A DNA stretch of 45,940 nt from Antricoccus suffuscus (GTDB taxonomy: Bacteria > Actinomycetota > Actinomycetes > Mycobacteriales > Antricoccaceae): assembly GCF_003003235.1 (NCBI RefSeq), contig NZ_PVUE01000026.1:1-45940 (forward strand). Reading direction: 5' to 3'. Positions 38,268 through 45,940 of this stretch are shown in pieces. The first letter of the stretch is position 1; every line of letters begins with the position of its first letter. The notes beneath the pieces are model-generated. The model searched no databases, had not been told where the DNA came from, and saw only the letters and a program-made list of their open reading frames with translations. A program made the translations under genes and the position numbers.

Positions 38268-39125
38268 ATGAGTGCCATCGGAATTGTCCTGCTGATCATC
38301 GGCATCATTGTCGTGCTGGTGGTTGTCTCGCTGATCGTGAGCTACAACCGCTTTGTGACCCAGCGAAATCTGGTGACCGAGTCGTGGCGACAGATCGACG
38401 TCGAGCTCAAGCGTCGCTATGACCTCATCCCCAACTTGATCGAGACGGTGAAGGCCTTCGCGACGCACGAGCGCCAGGTCTTCGAGTCGGTCGTACAGGC
38501 CCGCGCCCAGGCGCAGCAGGTGCGCTCGCAGCAGGGCATCCACGCTGCCGAGCAGGCAGGTGCCGAAAAGAACCTCAGCGGTGCCCTGGGGCGGCTGTTC
38601 GCGGTCGCCGAGAACTACCCGACCTTGAAGTCGGACCAGAACTTCCTCGGTCTGCAAAATGAGATGACCGATACCGAGGACCGCATCGCCGCCGGTCGCC
38701 GCTTCTACAACGGCAATGTCCGCGCGCTCAACACCCGGATTGAAGCGTTCCCCTCGAACCTGATCGCGGGTGCTTTCAAGTTTGAGAAGGAGCAGTATTT
38801 CGAGCTGGACGAGCCAGCCGCGCGGGACGCCGTACGCGCCGACTTCTCCTCGCTGACCGGCGCCGGCCCGTCGGACCAGAGCACCTACACGCAGCAGGGC
38901 AACCAGCCGTTCGTGCCGCAGTCGATCCAGCAAGCACCGCAGGCGCCGCCCGCTTTCGGCGCGCCGCAGCAGCAGTTCCCGCAGAGCCAGCCGATGCCGG
39001 CCCAGCAGCCTGCCCCGCAGCAGCAGCCCTATGGCCAGCAGCCGTACGGTCAGCCGCCGGTACCGAATCCAGGACAAAACCCGGGCGGTGGGCAGCCTCC
39101 ACAGTTCGGCCAGCCGGGCCAGTAA
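38268..39125 (+). CDS. LemA-family membrane protein (285 aa)
   Basis: An N-terminal transmembrane helix (3-25) is followed by a long helical LemA domain (VSYNRFVTQRNLVTESWRQIDVELKRRYDLIPNLIE) to about residue 185. The last 100 residues are a Gln/Pro-rich tail with repeats such as PYGQQPYGQPP, unusual for LemA and probably disordered. LemA proteins are poorly characterised membrane helical proteins. GAGGAGCCCTTA precedes ATG 38268. A small Cys-containing membrane protein follows 9 bases later and may be co-expressed. Confidence 0.92.
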   Translation: MSAIGIVLLIIGIIVVLVVVSLIVSYNRFVTQRNLVTESWRQIDVELKRRYDLIPNLIETVKAFATHERQVFESVVQARAQAQQVRSQQGIHAAEQAGAEKNLSGALGRLFAVAENYPTLKSDQNFLGLQNEMTDTEDRIAAGRRFYNGNVRALNTRIEAFPSNLIAGAFKFEKEQYFELDEPAARDAVRADFSSLTGAGPSDQSTYTQQGNQPFVPQSIQQAPQAPPAFGAPQQQFPQSQPMPAQQPAPQQQPYGQQPYGQPPVPNPGQNPGGGQPPQFGQPGQ

Positions 39126-39134
39126 TCTGGGGCG

Positions 39135-39485
39135 ATGCCGATCGCAACCGTTTCGAACCCGCTCGCCGCGACCTTCGATGTCAGCACCGTGCAGACGGTG
39201 AGCGTGATCATCATTGGTGTGTTGGTGTTGCTCGCGGTCGCCGCGCTGTTCATCGTCCGGAAAATCGTCTCCAAGGTGATCACGATCGCGTTGGTGCTGG
39301 CGCTGGCGGTAGCGGTGTATATCGAACGCGACAACCTCGCTGAATGCCCCAAGACATGTGCGTGCAGCTTCTTCGGCCTGAAACTGAAAATCCCCGACGA
39401 CAGCCTCGCGCAGAAGTGTAAGTCCGCCGTCAGCCTCGGCCCGATTGAACTGCAGTCGTTGAGCGCAGCGAGCGAGCGAGCGTAG
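39135..39485 (+). CDS. small cysteine-containing membrane protein (116 aa)
   Basis: Two adjacent hydrophobic segments (about 21-44 and 48-64) are followed by a C-terminal domain with four cysteines in CPKTCACSF and KC. The cysteines might form disulfides or bind a metal. No family recognised. It starts 9 bases after the lemA stop, so the two may be partners. The start ATG 39135 has only a weak GGGG nearby. Confidence 0.65.
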   Translation: MPIATVSNPLAATFDVSTVQTVSVIIIGVLVLLAVAALFIVRKIVSKVITIALVLALAVAVYIERDNLAECPKTCACSFFGLKLKIPDDSLAQKCKSAVSLGPIELQSLSAASERA

Positions 39486-39570
39486 CCGAAACGCCTTGAG
39501 CCGGTGATCACAGCGCCCGACGGCGCGGGTAACGGGAACTGCGTCGCGGGCGCGCGGTTACAGTCGAAAG

Positions 39571-40962
39571 ATGACGTTCGATATCGCCTCGGCCGTGGCC
39601 GAGTTGTCCAGTGCCCTGCCCGCGTCGATCTTGGCGACCGATCCCGACATCACCGTGAGCTACTCGCGGGACATGGCAATGCTCGCGTCCAGCGAAATTC
39701 CCGCGGTCGTCGTACGTGCGCGGGACACCGCCGACGTCAGCACCGTTATGAAGATCGCCTCGAAGTACGGCGTACCGGTCCATCCGCGCGGTGCCGGGAG
39801 TGGCCTGGCAGGTTCGTCCAATGCGACGACGGACTCGATCGTGCTGTCGCTCGCGTCGATGAACGAAATCCTTGAGATCAATACGGTCGATCGCTATGCC
39901 AGACTGCAGCCGGGCGTGGTCAATCTCGACTTTCGCAAGGCCCTCGAACCGCATGGGTTGTTCTATCCGCCGGACCCCTCGTCGTACGACTGGTGCACGA
40001 TCGGTGGAAACCTCTCGACCAACGCGGGCGGGCTCTGTTGCGTGAAGTACGGCGTGACCACTGACTTCGTCATGGGTCTGGAGGTCGTGCTAGCCGACGG
40101 GGAGGTCCTGCGGACTGGGCGTCGTACCGTCAAGGGCGTCGCCGGCTACGACCTGGCCCGCGTGTTTGTCGGGTCTGAAGGCACGCTGGGCGTGATCACT
40201 GAGGCGACGGTCAGTCTCAAACCGCTGCCGCAGGCGCCGTGCACCCTGGTCGCGACCTTCGGCTCGGTCTACGACGCGGGCGAGGCGGTGCAGAAAGTGA
40301 TCGGCGCATCCTTGGTGCCGTCGCTGTTGGAGATTATGGATCGTACGACGATTCGCGCGGTCGATAAGATGCACAAGCTCGGCCTCGACCAAAATGCCGA
40401 GGCGCTTCTGCTGGCGCAGTCAGACAGCGGCGGCGCGCGAGCGGACATGGAGATGGACGGACTCGAGCTGGCGTGCAAGGAAGCCGGCGCCAACGAAATC
40501 CACCGCACTAACGACCTCGAAGAGGGCAACATGCTGCTCTTCGCGCGGCGACAGGCACTGCCCGCGCTGGAAGCGCTCAAGGGCAGCTCGTTGGTCGACG
40601 ACGTCGCCGTACCCCGTTCCCAGATGGCCAACTTCCTCGGCGGCTGCGAACAAATCGCCGCCGACACCGACACGACGATCGGTACGTGCGGGCACGCGGG
40701 TGACGGCAACATGCATCCGACTATCTGCGTCGATCCCGCAGATGAAGACGAGATGGTCCGGGCCCGTGACGCGTTTGGCAGGATTCTCGACCTCGGGCTG
40801 TCGATGGGCGGGACGGTGACCGGTGAGCACGGCATCGGGAGCATCAAGATCGACTTCCTTGCCAAGGAGATCGGCCCCATCGGTCTGCGTGTGCATCGGA
40901 CGATCAAGAACGCGCTCGACCCGCAAGGGATCCTCAACCCGGGCAAGCTCTTCACGCCGTAG
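39571..40962 (+). CDS. FAD-binding oxidase (glycolate oxidase GlcD / D-lactate dehydrogenase-like)
   Basis: A 463-residue flavoenzyme of the FAD_binding_4 plus FAD-oxidase C-terminal type. The FAD domain has VPVHPRGAGSGLAGSS around 70-85 and DWCTIGGNLSTNAGG around 140-155. The C-terminal half ends with the GEHGIGSIKI motif, near the histidine that often contacts the 2-hydroxyacid. It oxidises a 2-hydroxy acid such as D-lactate or glycolate, but the substrate is not fixed by sequence. GAAAG lies just before ATG 39571. It stands alone, without GlcE/GlcF partners. Confidence 0.92.
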   Translation: MTFDIASAVAELSSALPASILATDPDITVSYSRDMAMLASSEIPAVVVRARDTADVSTVMKIASKYGVPVHPRGAGSGLAGSSNATTDSIVLSLASMNEILEINTVDRYARLQPGVVNLDFRKALEPHGLFYPPDPSSYDWCTIGGNLSTNAGGLCCVKYGVTTDFVMGLEVVLADGEVLRTGRRTVKGVAGYDLARVFVGSEGTLGVITEATVSLKPLPQAPCTLVATFGSVYDAGEAVQKVIGASLVPSLLEIMDRTTIRAVDKMHKLGLDQNAEALLLAQSDSGGARADMEMDGLELACKEAGANEIHRTNDLEEGNMLLFARRQALPALEALKGSSLVDDVAVPRSQMANFLGGCEQIAADTDTTIGTCGHAGDGNMHPTICVDPADEDEMVRARDAFGRILDLGLSMGGTVTGEHGIGSIKIDFLAKEIGPIGLRVHRTIKNALDPQGILNPGKLFTP

Positions 40963-41091
40963 CCCGTCAGTTCCATTTCCTCACCTCGATTACATGGCCG
41001 TGAGTACTGCGTTTTGGTGCGCGATCGCTTACGTGACAAGAAACCTGCTCAAGGCGCACACTTGAGCCAGGTACTTGAGGAAGGAACCAAG

Positions 41092-41511
41092 ATGGACAAC
41101 GAGTTCCTCTTAGAGTTGCAAGATGCGCCCACTGTTGGAAGTGTCGTTGGACCACAACACTGGATAGACGACTCGGAGTTGCGCCTGTCGGGAAGTATCT
41201 TCAGCCAGATGCGGGTTCTCGACGGCAAATTTTCCGGACTGAACTCTCATCGGTTCGGCGGTTCGGCCAAGGTAATTCCCGGTCTTGTTCGCCAAAATGG
41301 ACTGCCGGTACCTGTTGAAAGAGTGCTCGTTTCCCGCGCCCGCCGCGAGGGGAGTCGTCATCACGACCACCGGATGCTCGTGACTATTCCCTTACGCACC
41401 GCGGCCGCGACTATCGAATGGCTTCTCCTCGAAGACGATCTGCCTTATGCGATACGTCGTCTGACCTCGTCGCATCACGCCTACCTGCTGTCCGAGGAGA
41501 CGGTGTCATAA
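41092..41511 (+). CDS. orphan protein with rare codons (139 aa)
   Basis: A 139-residue soluble protein that I cannot assign. AAGGAACCAAG sits just before ATG 41092, so it is probably translated. Codon use differs from its neighbours: it includes TTA twice, AGA and ATA, and its base composition is visibly less GC-rich. It is Arg/His-rich between about 75 and 100 (SRARREGSRHHDHR). It lies between a metabolic oxidase and the OlsB-like gene. The codon pattern suggests recent acquisition. No mobile element borders it. No function can be inferred. Confidence 0.65.
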   Translation: MDNEFLLELQDAPTVGSVVGPQHWIDDSELRLSGSIFSQMRVLDGKFSGLNSHRFGGSAKVIPGLVRQNGLPVPVERVLVSRARREGSRHHDHRMLVTIPLRTAAATIEWLLLEDDLPYAIRRLTSSHHAYLLSEETVS

Positions 41512-41609
41512 CTGAACAAGGCTGAGTTGGCCATGATTCATCGGGTCGACATGTGGCCGCAACGTGGATGACGCCGTACCGCGTTGGTCGCCTTGTTACC
41601 TAGTGAGAC

Positions 41610-42368
41610 ATGGTTACTTCGCGTCCTGCAACGCAGACAGCCCAGACCGAGTCCACGACCTATTCGCTACAGATAGTCCCGCCCGGCCCGCAGGCCGAGT
41701 TGGCGTTGCGCCTTCGCTATCGTGTTTTCGCCGACGAGATGGGCGCACACCTGCCAAACAACGCCGGCCGTGACCTCGACGAGTGGGACGCGCACTGCGA
41801 CCACTTGATGGTCCGCGACGACACGACCGGTGAGGTTGTCGGTTCCTACCGGATCCTTCCTCCGCGCGTTGCGATGCAGTTGGGTCGCAGCTACTCTGCC
41901 GGAGAGTTCGACCTTTCCGAGCTCGCCTCTATCGCCGGATCTTTGGTCGAGGTGGGGCGTTCGTGCGTCGACCCGGCGCACCGCAACGGCGCCGTCATCG
42001 GTCTGCTGTGGAGCGGATTAGCGCGCTACATGCTTCTGTCTGGCCACCGCTATCTCGGTGGATGCGCCTCGATTCCGCTGCGCGACGGGCTCGACAACGC
42101 GGCCTCCGTCGTACGTCAGTCAATGTCAAACAGTCCACCGCCCCGCGGCTTTTCGGTACTTCCACTCCAGCCGTGGAACTACGCTGAGCGGGCGGACGTG
42201 GCGCGGCCAACGGTGCCACCACTGTTGCGGGCCTACCTGCGACTCGGTGCGTGGGTGTGCGGAGGTCCCGCGATCGACTTCGACTTCGGTACGGCGGACC
42301 TGTACATCTTGCTCGACATGGAGCGTATCGACCGGCGCATTGCGCGCCGCTTCCTTCAGGCGGCGTAA
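41610..42368 (+). CDS. OlsB-like ornithine N-acyltransferase
   Basis: A 252-residue GNAT-fold acyltransferase of the OlsB/hemolysin-A-like group that puts a 3-hydroxyacyl chain from acyl-ACP on the ornithine alpha-amino group. The signature start LALRLRYRVFADEMGAHL and the VVGSYRILPPRVA and EVGRSCVDPAHRNGAVI blocks are typical. The stop overlaps the next ATG by one base, and that gene encodes an OlsA-like acyltransferase, so the two steps of ornithine lipid synthesis are coupled. The ATG 41610 has no clear ribosome binding site. Confidence 0.85.
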   Translation: MVTSRPATQTAQTESTTYSLQIVPPGPQAELALRLRYRVFADEMGAHLPNNAGRDLDEWDAHCDHLMVRDDTTGEVVGSYRILPPRVAMQLGRSYSAGEFDLSELASIAGSLVEVGRSCVDPAHRNGAVIGLLWSGLARYMLLSGHRYLGGCASIPLRDGLDNAASVVRQSMSNSPPPRGFSVLPLQPWNYAERADVARPTVPPLLRAYLRLGAWVCGGPAIDFDFGTADLYILLDMERIDRRIARRFLQAA

Positions 42369-43324
42369 TGGCGATCTCGGTGACAACCTGTCCGGATCTG
42401 TGTGCTCGTCAGGGTACGACGAAACGACACGAGGTCGCGGCGTTTGCGGTCTGGGTAAGGCTCGCGGCCCTCGTCTCGCGGGTGCTCATCGGTGCGATGG
42501 TCATCTTCGCGTTGTTGGCCCTGGCGCGCGTCATTCCGGTGACGCGCCGACTAGTTTCCACATATATGCGCCATCTGTACAAGACCTTGCTGAAGACCTG
42601 CCGGGTCAAGGTGGCGGTCGACGGGCCACGCACCACCTTCGCCGCGCCGGGTACGCCGGTACTTGTCGTCGCGAACCACGTGTCGTGGCTCGACGTGATC
42701 GTGCTTGGCTCACTGCAGTCGGTCACGATGATTTCTAAGGCCGAGGTCGAGCATTGGCCGCTGATTGGCGCCATAGCGGCGAAGTTGGGCACGATCTTTC
42801 TCGACCGCACCTCGTACGACGACGTCGCGCGGACCCGTGTCGTCGCCGGTCATGCATTGCGCGGGGGTGCGCTCGTCGCGACCTTCCCGGAGGGTACGAC
42901 GACGTGTGGGCGAGGACTGGGGGACTTCCGATCGGCGATGTTCCAGGCGGCCGCGGACACCGGCACGCCGGTCCGGCCGGTCGCCTTGAGCTTCCTGGAC
43001 CGGGACGCGAAGTTGACCACGGCAGCGTCGTTCATCGGTGATATGTCGCTGTGGGACTCGATCCGCAGCGTCCTCGGGCAACGCGAGATGACCGTGCGAG
43101 TGTCGATTCGACCGCTCATCATGCCGACGCAAGTGCGTCCGATCGGCAGCCGAAAGGCGTTGCGGCAGGCCGCTGTTGACTCGATCGGTGAGGCACTGGC
43201 GCCATACGTCGACCCGTACGCCGAGCACCGCCGGCCGAGCACCTGCCAGGCGCGGCCGATCGTCGTACCCGAACGTGACGACCTGGTGGCCGAGCTCGAG
43301 CTGCCGTCGACGCTGATCGGCTAG
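42368..43324 (+). CDS. OlsA/PlsC-like 1-acylglycerol-3-phosphate acyltransferase
   Basis: A 318-residue membrane-associated acyltransferase. One or two N-terminal hydrophobic segments precede the PlsC domain with block I NHVSWLD (NHxxxxD) and block III FPEGTTT. It probably adds the second acyl chain to lyso-ornithine lipid, because the OlsB-like gene overlaps it by one base (TAATG). A role as ordinary phosphatidic acid synthase (PlsC) is the alternative. The C-terminal 60 residues are extra and Arg/Pro-rich. fba follows after 102 bases. Confidence 0.88.
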   Translation: MAISVTTCPDLCARQGTTKRHEVAAFAVWVRLAALVSRVLIGAMVIFALLALARVIPVTRRLVSTYMRHLYKTLLKTCRVKVAVDGPRTTFAAPGTPVLVVANHVSWLDVIVLGSLQSVTMISKAEVEHWPLIGAIAAKLGTIFLDRTSYDDVARTRVVAGHALRGGALVATFPEGTTTCGRGLGDFRSAMFQAAADTGTPVRPVALSFLDRDAKLTTAASFIGDMSLWDSIRSVLGQREMTVRVSIRPLIMPTQVRPIGSRKALRQAAVDSIGEALAPYVDPYAEHRRPSTCQARPIVVPERDDLVAELELPSTLIG

Positions 43325-43426
43325 GCAGAACGGCGAGGTGGCTGCCCTGACGGTTTGTCGATGCGGGATACTTGGGCCGCACCAGCCACACCGCGAAGAC
43401 AATGACGTCGTACTAGGAGCCCTTAA

Positions 43427-44464
43427 ATGCCTATCGCAACGCCGGAAGTTTATGCGCAGATGCTCGATCGCGCGAAGAAGCAGGGTTTCGCCTACCCGGC
43501 CATCAACATCACCTCGTCGGAGACGGTCAACGCCGCCATCAAGGGATTCGCGGACGCTGGTTCTGACGGAATCATTCAGGTTTCGACCGGTGGCGCCGAG
43601 TTCGCGTCCGGCCTCAATGTCAAAGACATGGTGACCGGCGCGAGCGCCCTGGCCGAGTTCGCGCACGTCATCGCCGATAAGTACGACGTACACATCGCAC
43701 TGCATACGGACCATTGCCCGAAGGACAAGCTCGACACGTATGTGCGGCCGCTGATCAAGATTTCGCAAGATCGGGTCGCCGCCGGCAAGAACCCCTTGTT
43801 CCAGTCACACATGTGGGACGGCTCCGCCGTACCCATCGACGAAAACCTGGACATCGCCAAGCAGCTGCTGCCCGAGTGCGCGAAGGCCAACATCGTGCTC
43901 GAAGTGGAGATCGGCGTGGTCGGCGGCGAGGAGGACGGCGTCGCCAACGAGATCAACGACAAGCTCTACACGACGGCCGAGGACTTCCTCAAGACTGCCG
44001 CGGCGCTCGGCACCGGCGAGCACGGCTACTACCTGCTTGCTGCGACCTTTGGCAACGTGCACGGCGTCTACAAGCCGGGCAACGTCAAGCTGCGCCCCGA
44101 CGTACTGAAGATGGGCCAAGACACCGTCTCCGAAAAGCTCGGCCTGGCCGCGGGATCGCAGCCGTTCTCCCTGGTCTTCCACGGCGGATCTGGCTCCGCG
44201 CCCGAGGAGATCAAGGAAGCCCTGTCGTACGGCGTCGTCAAGATGAACGTCGACACGGACACCCAGTATGCGTTCACGCGGCCGATCGTCTCGCACATGT
44301 TCACCAACTACGACGGCGTACTCAAGATCGACGGCGAGGTGGGTAACAAGAAGTTCTACGATCCGCGTTCCTACATGAAGTCGGCCGAACAGGCGATGTC
44401 TGAGCGCGTCGTCGAGGCGTGCGCCGACCTGCAGTCGAGCGGTACCTCGCTCGCCCGTGCCTAG
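43427..44464 (+). CDS. fba: class II fructose-bisphosphate aldolase
   Basis: A zinc-dependent aldolase that cleaves fructose-1,6-bisphosphate to DHAP and glyceraldehyde-3-phosphate. The 345-residue length and sequence match the mycobacterial Fba type. The zinc and substrate region has LHTDHCPKDKLD with the metal ligand H and catalytic D, GNVHGVY and the phosphate loop FHGGSGS. AGGAGCCCTTAA precedes ATG 43427 and resembles the lemA leader. It is probably a single-gene unit. The function is well supported. Confidence 0.97.
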   Translation: MPIATPEVYAQMLDRAKKQGFAYPAINITSSETVNAAIKGFADAGSDGIIQVSTGGAEFASGLNVKDMVTGASALAEFAHVIADKYDVHIALHTDHCPKDKLDTYVRPLIKISQDRVAAGKNPLFQSHMWDGSAVPIDENLDIAKQLLPECAKANIVLEVEIGVVGGEEDGVANEINDKLYTTAEDFLKTAAALGTGEHGYYLLAATFGNVHGVYKPGNVKLRPDVLKMGQDTVSEKLGLAAGSQPFSLVFHGGSGSAPEEIKEALSYGVVKMNVDTDTQYAFTRPIVSHMFTNYDGVLKIDGEVGNKKFYDPRSYMKSAEQAMSERVVEACADLQSSGTSLARA

Positions 44465-44539
44465 CCAATTGACGCGGATCTAAATCCTTTAGTTACTCAT
44501 CCGCTAGTCGGGTGAGCACGGGACGCGGACCTGCACGGA

Positions 44540-45940
44540 TCAGGCGGCGGTTCTCTTCTTGTTGCGCTTGCGGCGGCGGGGTGGTGTTTTACGTCCTGGC
44601 GGGTGGGTGGTGTAGCGGCGGCCGGTGGGGCTGGTCCAGTCGATACTGGCGTCGTCGTGGAGGACTAGTTGCCATCCGGTTTGGTGTTTCACGCGGTGGT
44701 GGAGTTCGCATAGCGCGATCAGGTTCGTGTCGGCGGTGGGCCCGTTCGGGTATTCGATGACGTGGTCGAGGTGGCAGTATGCGGCTGTGCGGGTGCAGCC
44801 GGGGAAGCGGCACGTCACGTCCCGGGTGATGACGCGGCGGCGCATGTCTGCTGGTGGGCGGTAGCGGGTTTTCCCGACGTCGTAGACGATGCCGGTGACT
44901 GGGTCGTGAAGGACCCGGCGCCAGCGGGCGTCGGCGGCGAGGTGGCGGGCGAGGTCGGGGTCGACCGGCCCGATGCCGTCGATGATCGCGGTGTGTCGTT
45001 CATCGATGAGGTCACCGGCGCGCCGCCGGGTCGTTCCGGTGTGTGGGCAGGACGTATCGCTGCCGCTGCTGTTTCGGACGTCGTTGGTGCTGGTGTCCCC
45101 GGGATCTGACCGGTCGGGTGGGCTGTCGGTGTCTGGAGGCAGACTGCTCCCGTCGTCGCGTGCGTGGCTTCTGTTTGCGTCGGGGCTGGTGGTGCTGGTG
45201 TCGGGATCGGTGGCGTGGTCGCTGCCGGCGAGGAGGTCGACCGGGATCGTGACATCCAAATGCACCTCTGGTGGGGTGGGGATGGTGAGGTTGATGTGGG
45301 CGGCGAGTTGCCGGATCAGGTCCCAGAGCTCGGTGACCCGTTCAGCCTGTGCCGGGTCGATCAACGCGAACACGCCACGGTCGTCGGGGTCCCATAGGGC
45401 GCGGGTGAGGGGGTCCGCGTCGTCGTTGTCGGGGGCGTGCGGATCGGGTTGGGGTTCGTCCCGGTCGCCGAATACCGGTAGTGGTAGTGCGCGGTAGGGG
45501 TTCTGTTCGTCCGCGTCGAGATCCACCACGTGCTCGCCCTTGGTCTCGGCCTCGTCGCTACCGGTGGTGTTGTTGTTGTTTCCCGTTGGCGCCACGGTGT
45601 CGTTATCGCGGTCGTCGGGTTGTCCGTGGCCGTAGTCCGGTACCGGTTCGTCTTCGTCTCGCGGTGCCGGCCACGCCGGCGCGTCACTGTCGTCGCGGTG
45701 CTGGCTGGTGTCGCCGGGTTCATTGTCCTGACCGCGACCGCGACCGCTGTCGCCGTCGGTTCGGTGGTTCGTGGTTTTGGCGGGGTGGGTGTGGAATACC
45801 GCGGGTCCTAGGACGCAGGCCAGCAGCGCGTCGATACGGCGTTGGGCGTGGGTACGCGGATCATCGGCGTCGGCGGTGTCGGCCAGCGCGTCGAGGGCGA
45901 GATCCAGCGCGCGTGCGTGGGGGAGGGGCAGGTCGCCGAG
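44540..45940 (-). CDS. DUF222/HNH endonuclease-like protein (runs off right edge)
   Basis: The frame stays open from 44540 to the right edge (467 codons), so the 5' end lies outside. The edge part reads LPLPHARALDLALDALAD, typical of the DUF222/13E12 N-terminal domain. The middle is a long acidic, Asp/Asn/Thr-rich linker (including NNNN and many DD). The end is an HNH domain with CRFPGCTRTAAYCHLDH and LCELHHRVKH, plus a basic tail (RRRKRNKK). A GTG at 45595 could be mistaken for a start, but the frame is open upstream. Actinobacterial genomes often carry many copies of this family. Nuclease activity is unproven. Confidence 0.9.
   Translation of the reverse strand, partial: LGDLPLPHARALDLALDALADTADADDPRTHAQRRIDALLACVLGPAVFHTHPAKTTNHRTDGDSGRGRGQDNEPGDTSQHRDDSDAPAWPAPRDEDEPVPDYGHGQPDDRDNDTVAPTGNNNNTTGSDEAETKGEHVVDLDADEQNPYRALPLPVFGDRDEPQPDPHAPDNDDADPLTRALWDPDDRGVFALIDPAQAERVTELWDLIRQLAAHINLTIPTPPEVHLDVTIPVDLLAGSDHATDPDTSTTSPDANRSHARDDGSSLPPDTDSPPDRSDPGDTSTNDVRNSSGSDTSCPHTGTTRRRAGDLIDERHTAIIDGIGPVDPDLARHLAADARWRRVLHDPVTGIVYDVGKTRYRPPADMRRRVITRDVTCRFPGCTRTAAYCHLDHVIEYPNGPTADTNLIALCELHHRVKHQTGWQLVLHDDASIDWTSPTGRRYTTHPPGRKTPPRRRKRNKKRTAA

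Overview
The window is high-GC DNA with dense, short-spaced genes, GTG/TTG starts and strong GGAGG-type ribosome binding sites. Its gene families are typical of Actinobacteria: WS/DGAT wax ester/TAG synthase, a dnaK-grpE-dnaJ-hspR operon with HAIR operators, ANTAR and DUF222/HNH proteins, and a RipA-like NlpC/P60 protein behind a c-di-AMP riboswitch. Several genes (Fe-S reductase, dnaK operon, clpB, pyrE, class II fba) are also neighbours in the Rv0338c-Rv0384c part of the Mycobacterium tuberculosis chromosome. I therefore read this as a chromosomal segment of a free-living actinomycete, species not identified, with small accessory insertions.

Layout. The left edge holds the last codons of an IS30-like transposase. 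Next is a lipid block (131-5049): WS/DGAT acyltransferase, two alpha/beta hydrolases and a fatty acyl-CoA ligase. A gamma carbonic anhydrase-like protein, a small membrane protein and a large membrane Fe-S oxidoreductase follow (5053-8463). From 8602 to 12756 lie a methyltransferase, an L,D-transpeptidase lipoprotein and a NarL/DesK-type two-component system, divergent from a membrane protein that is its likely target. From 12889 to 18913 there are a patatin lipase, a VOC/MarR divergent pair with twin palindromic operators, a DHA2 drug exporter divergent from a TetR regulator, an FGE-like protein and a GAF-ANTAR regulator.

The centre (19028-27999) carries a membrane fatty acid desaturase and the heat-shock core dnaK-grpE-dnaJ-hspR-marR, then clpB. 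Both heat-shock promoters show an HspR HAIR operator together with a sigma-R/SigH-type promoter (GGAAT-N18/19-GTT). At clpB the operator covers the -35 element. The operon's DnaJ has no zinc finger.

The right part (28006-45940) contains membrane proteins of unknown role, an SDR enzyme, a c-di-AMP riboswitch with a CRP-like site in front of a cell-wall NlpC/P60 hydrolase, and a fasciclin lipoprotein. It continues with a TAXI-type TRAP transporter followed closely by pyrE, LemA, an FAD-dependent 2-hydroxyacid dehydrogenase, and an orphan gene with rare codons. An overlapping OlsB/OlsA-like pair (ornithine lipid synthesis) and fba follow. The window ends inside a DUF222/HNH endonuclease-like gene that runs off the right edge.

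I see no tRNA, rRNA, CRISPR array, prophage or clear defence system. The most interesting content is regulatory: riboswitch plus CRP site, HAIR/sigma-R overlap, twin MarR operators, a long inverted repeat beside the two-component system, and a 32-bp dispersed repeat shared by the IS edge and the clpB upstream region.
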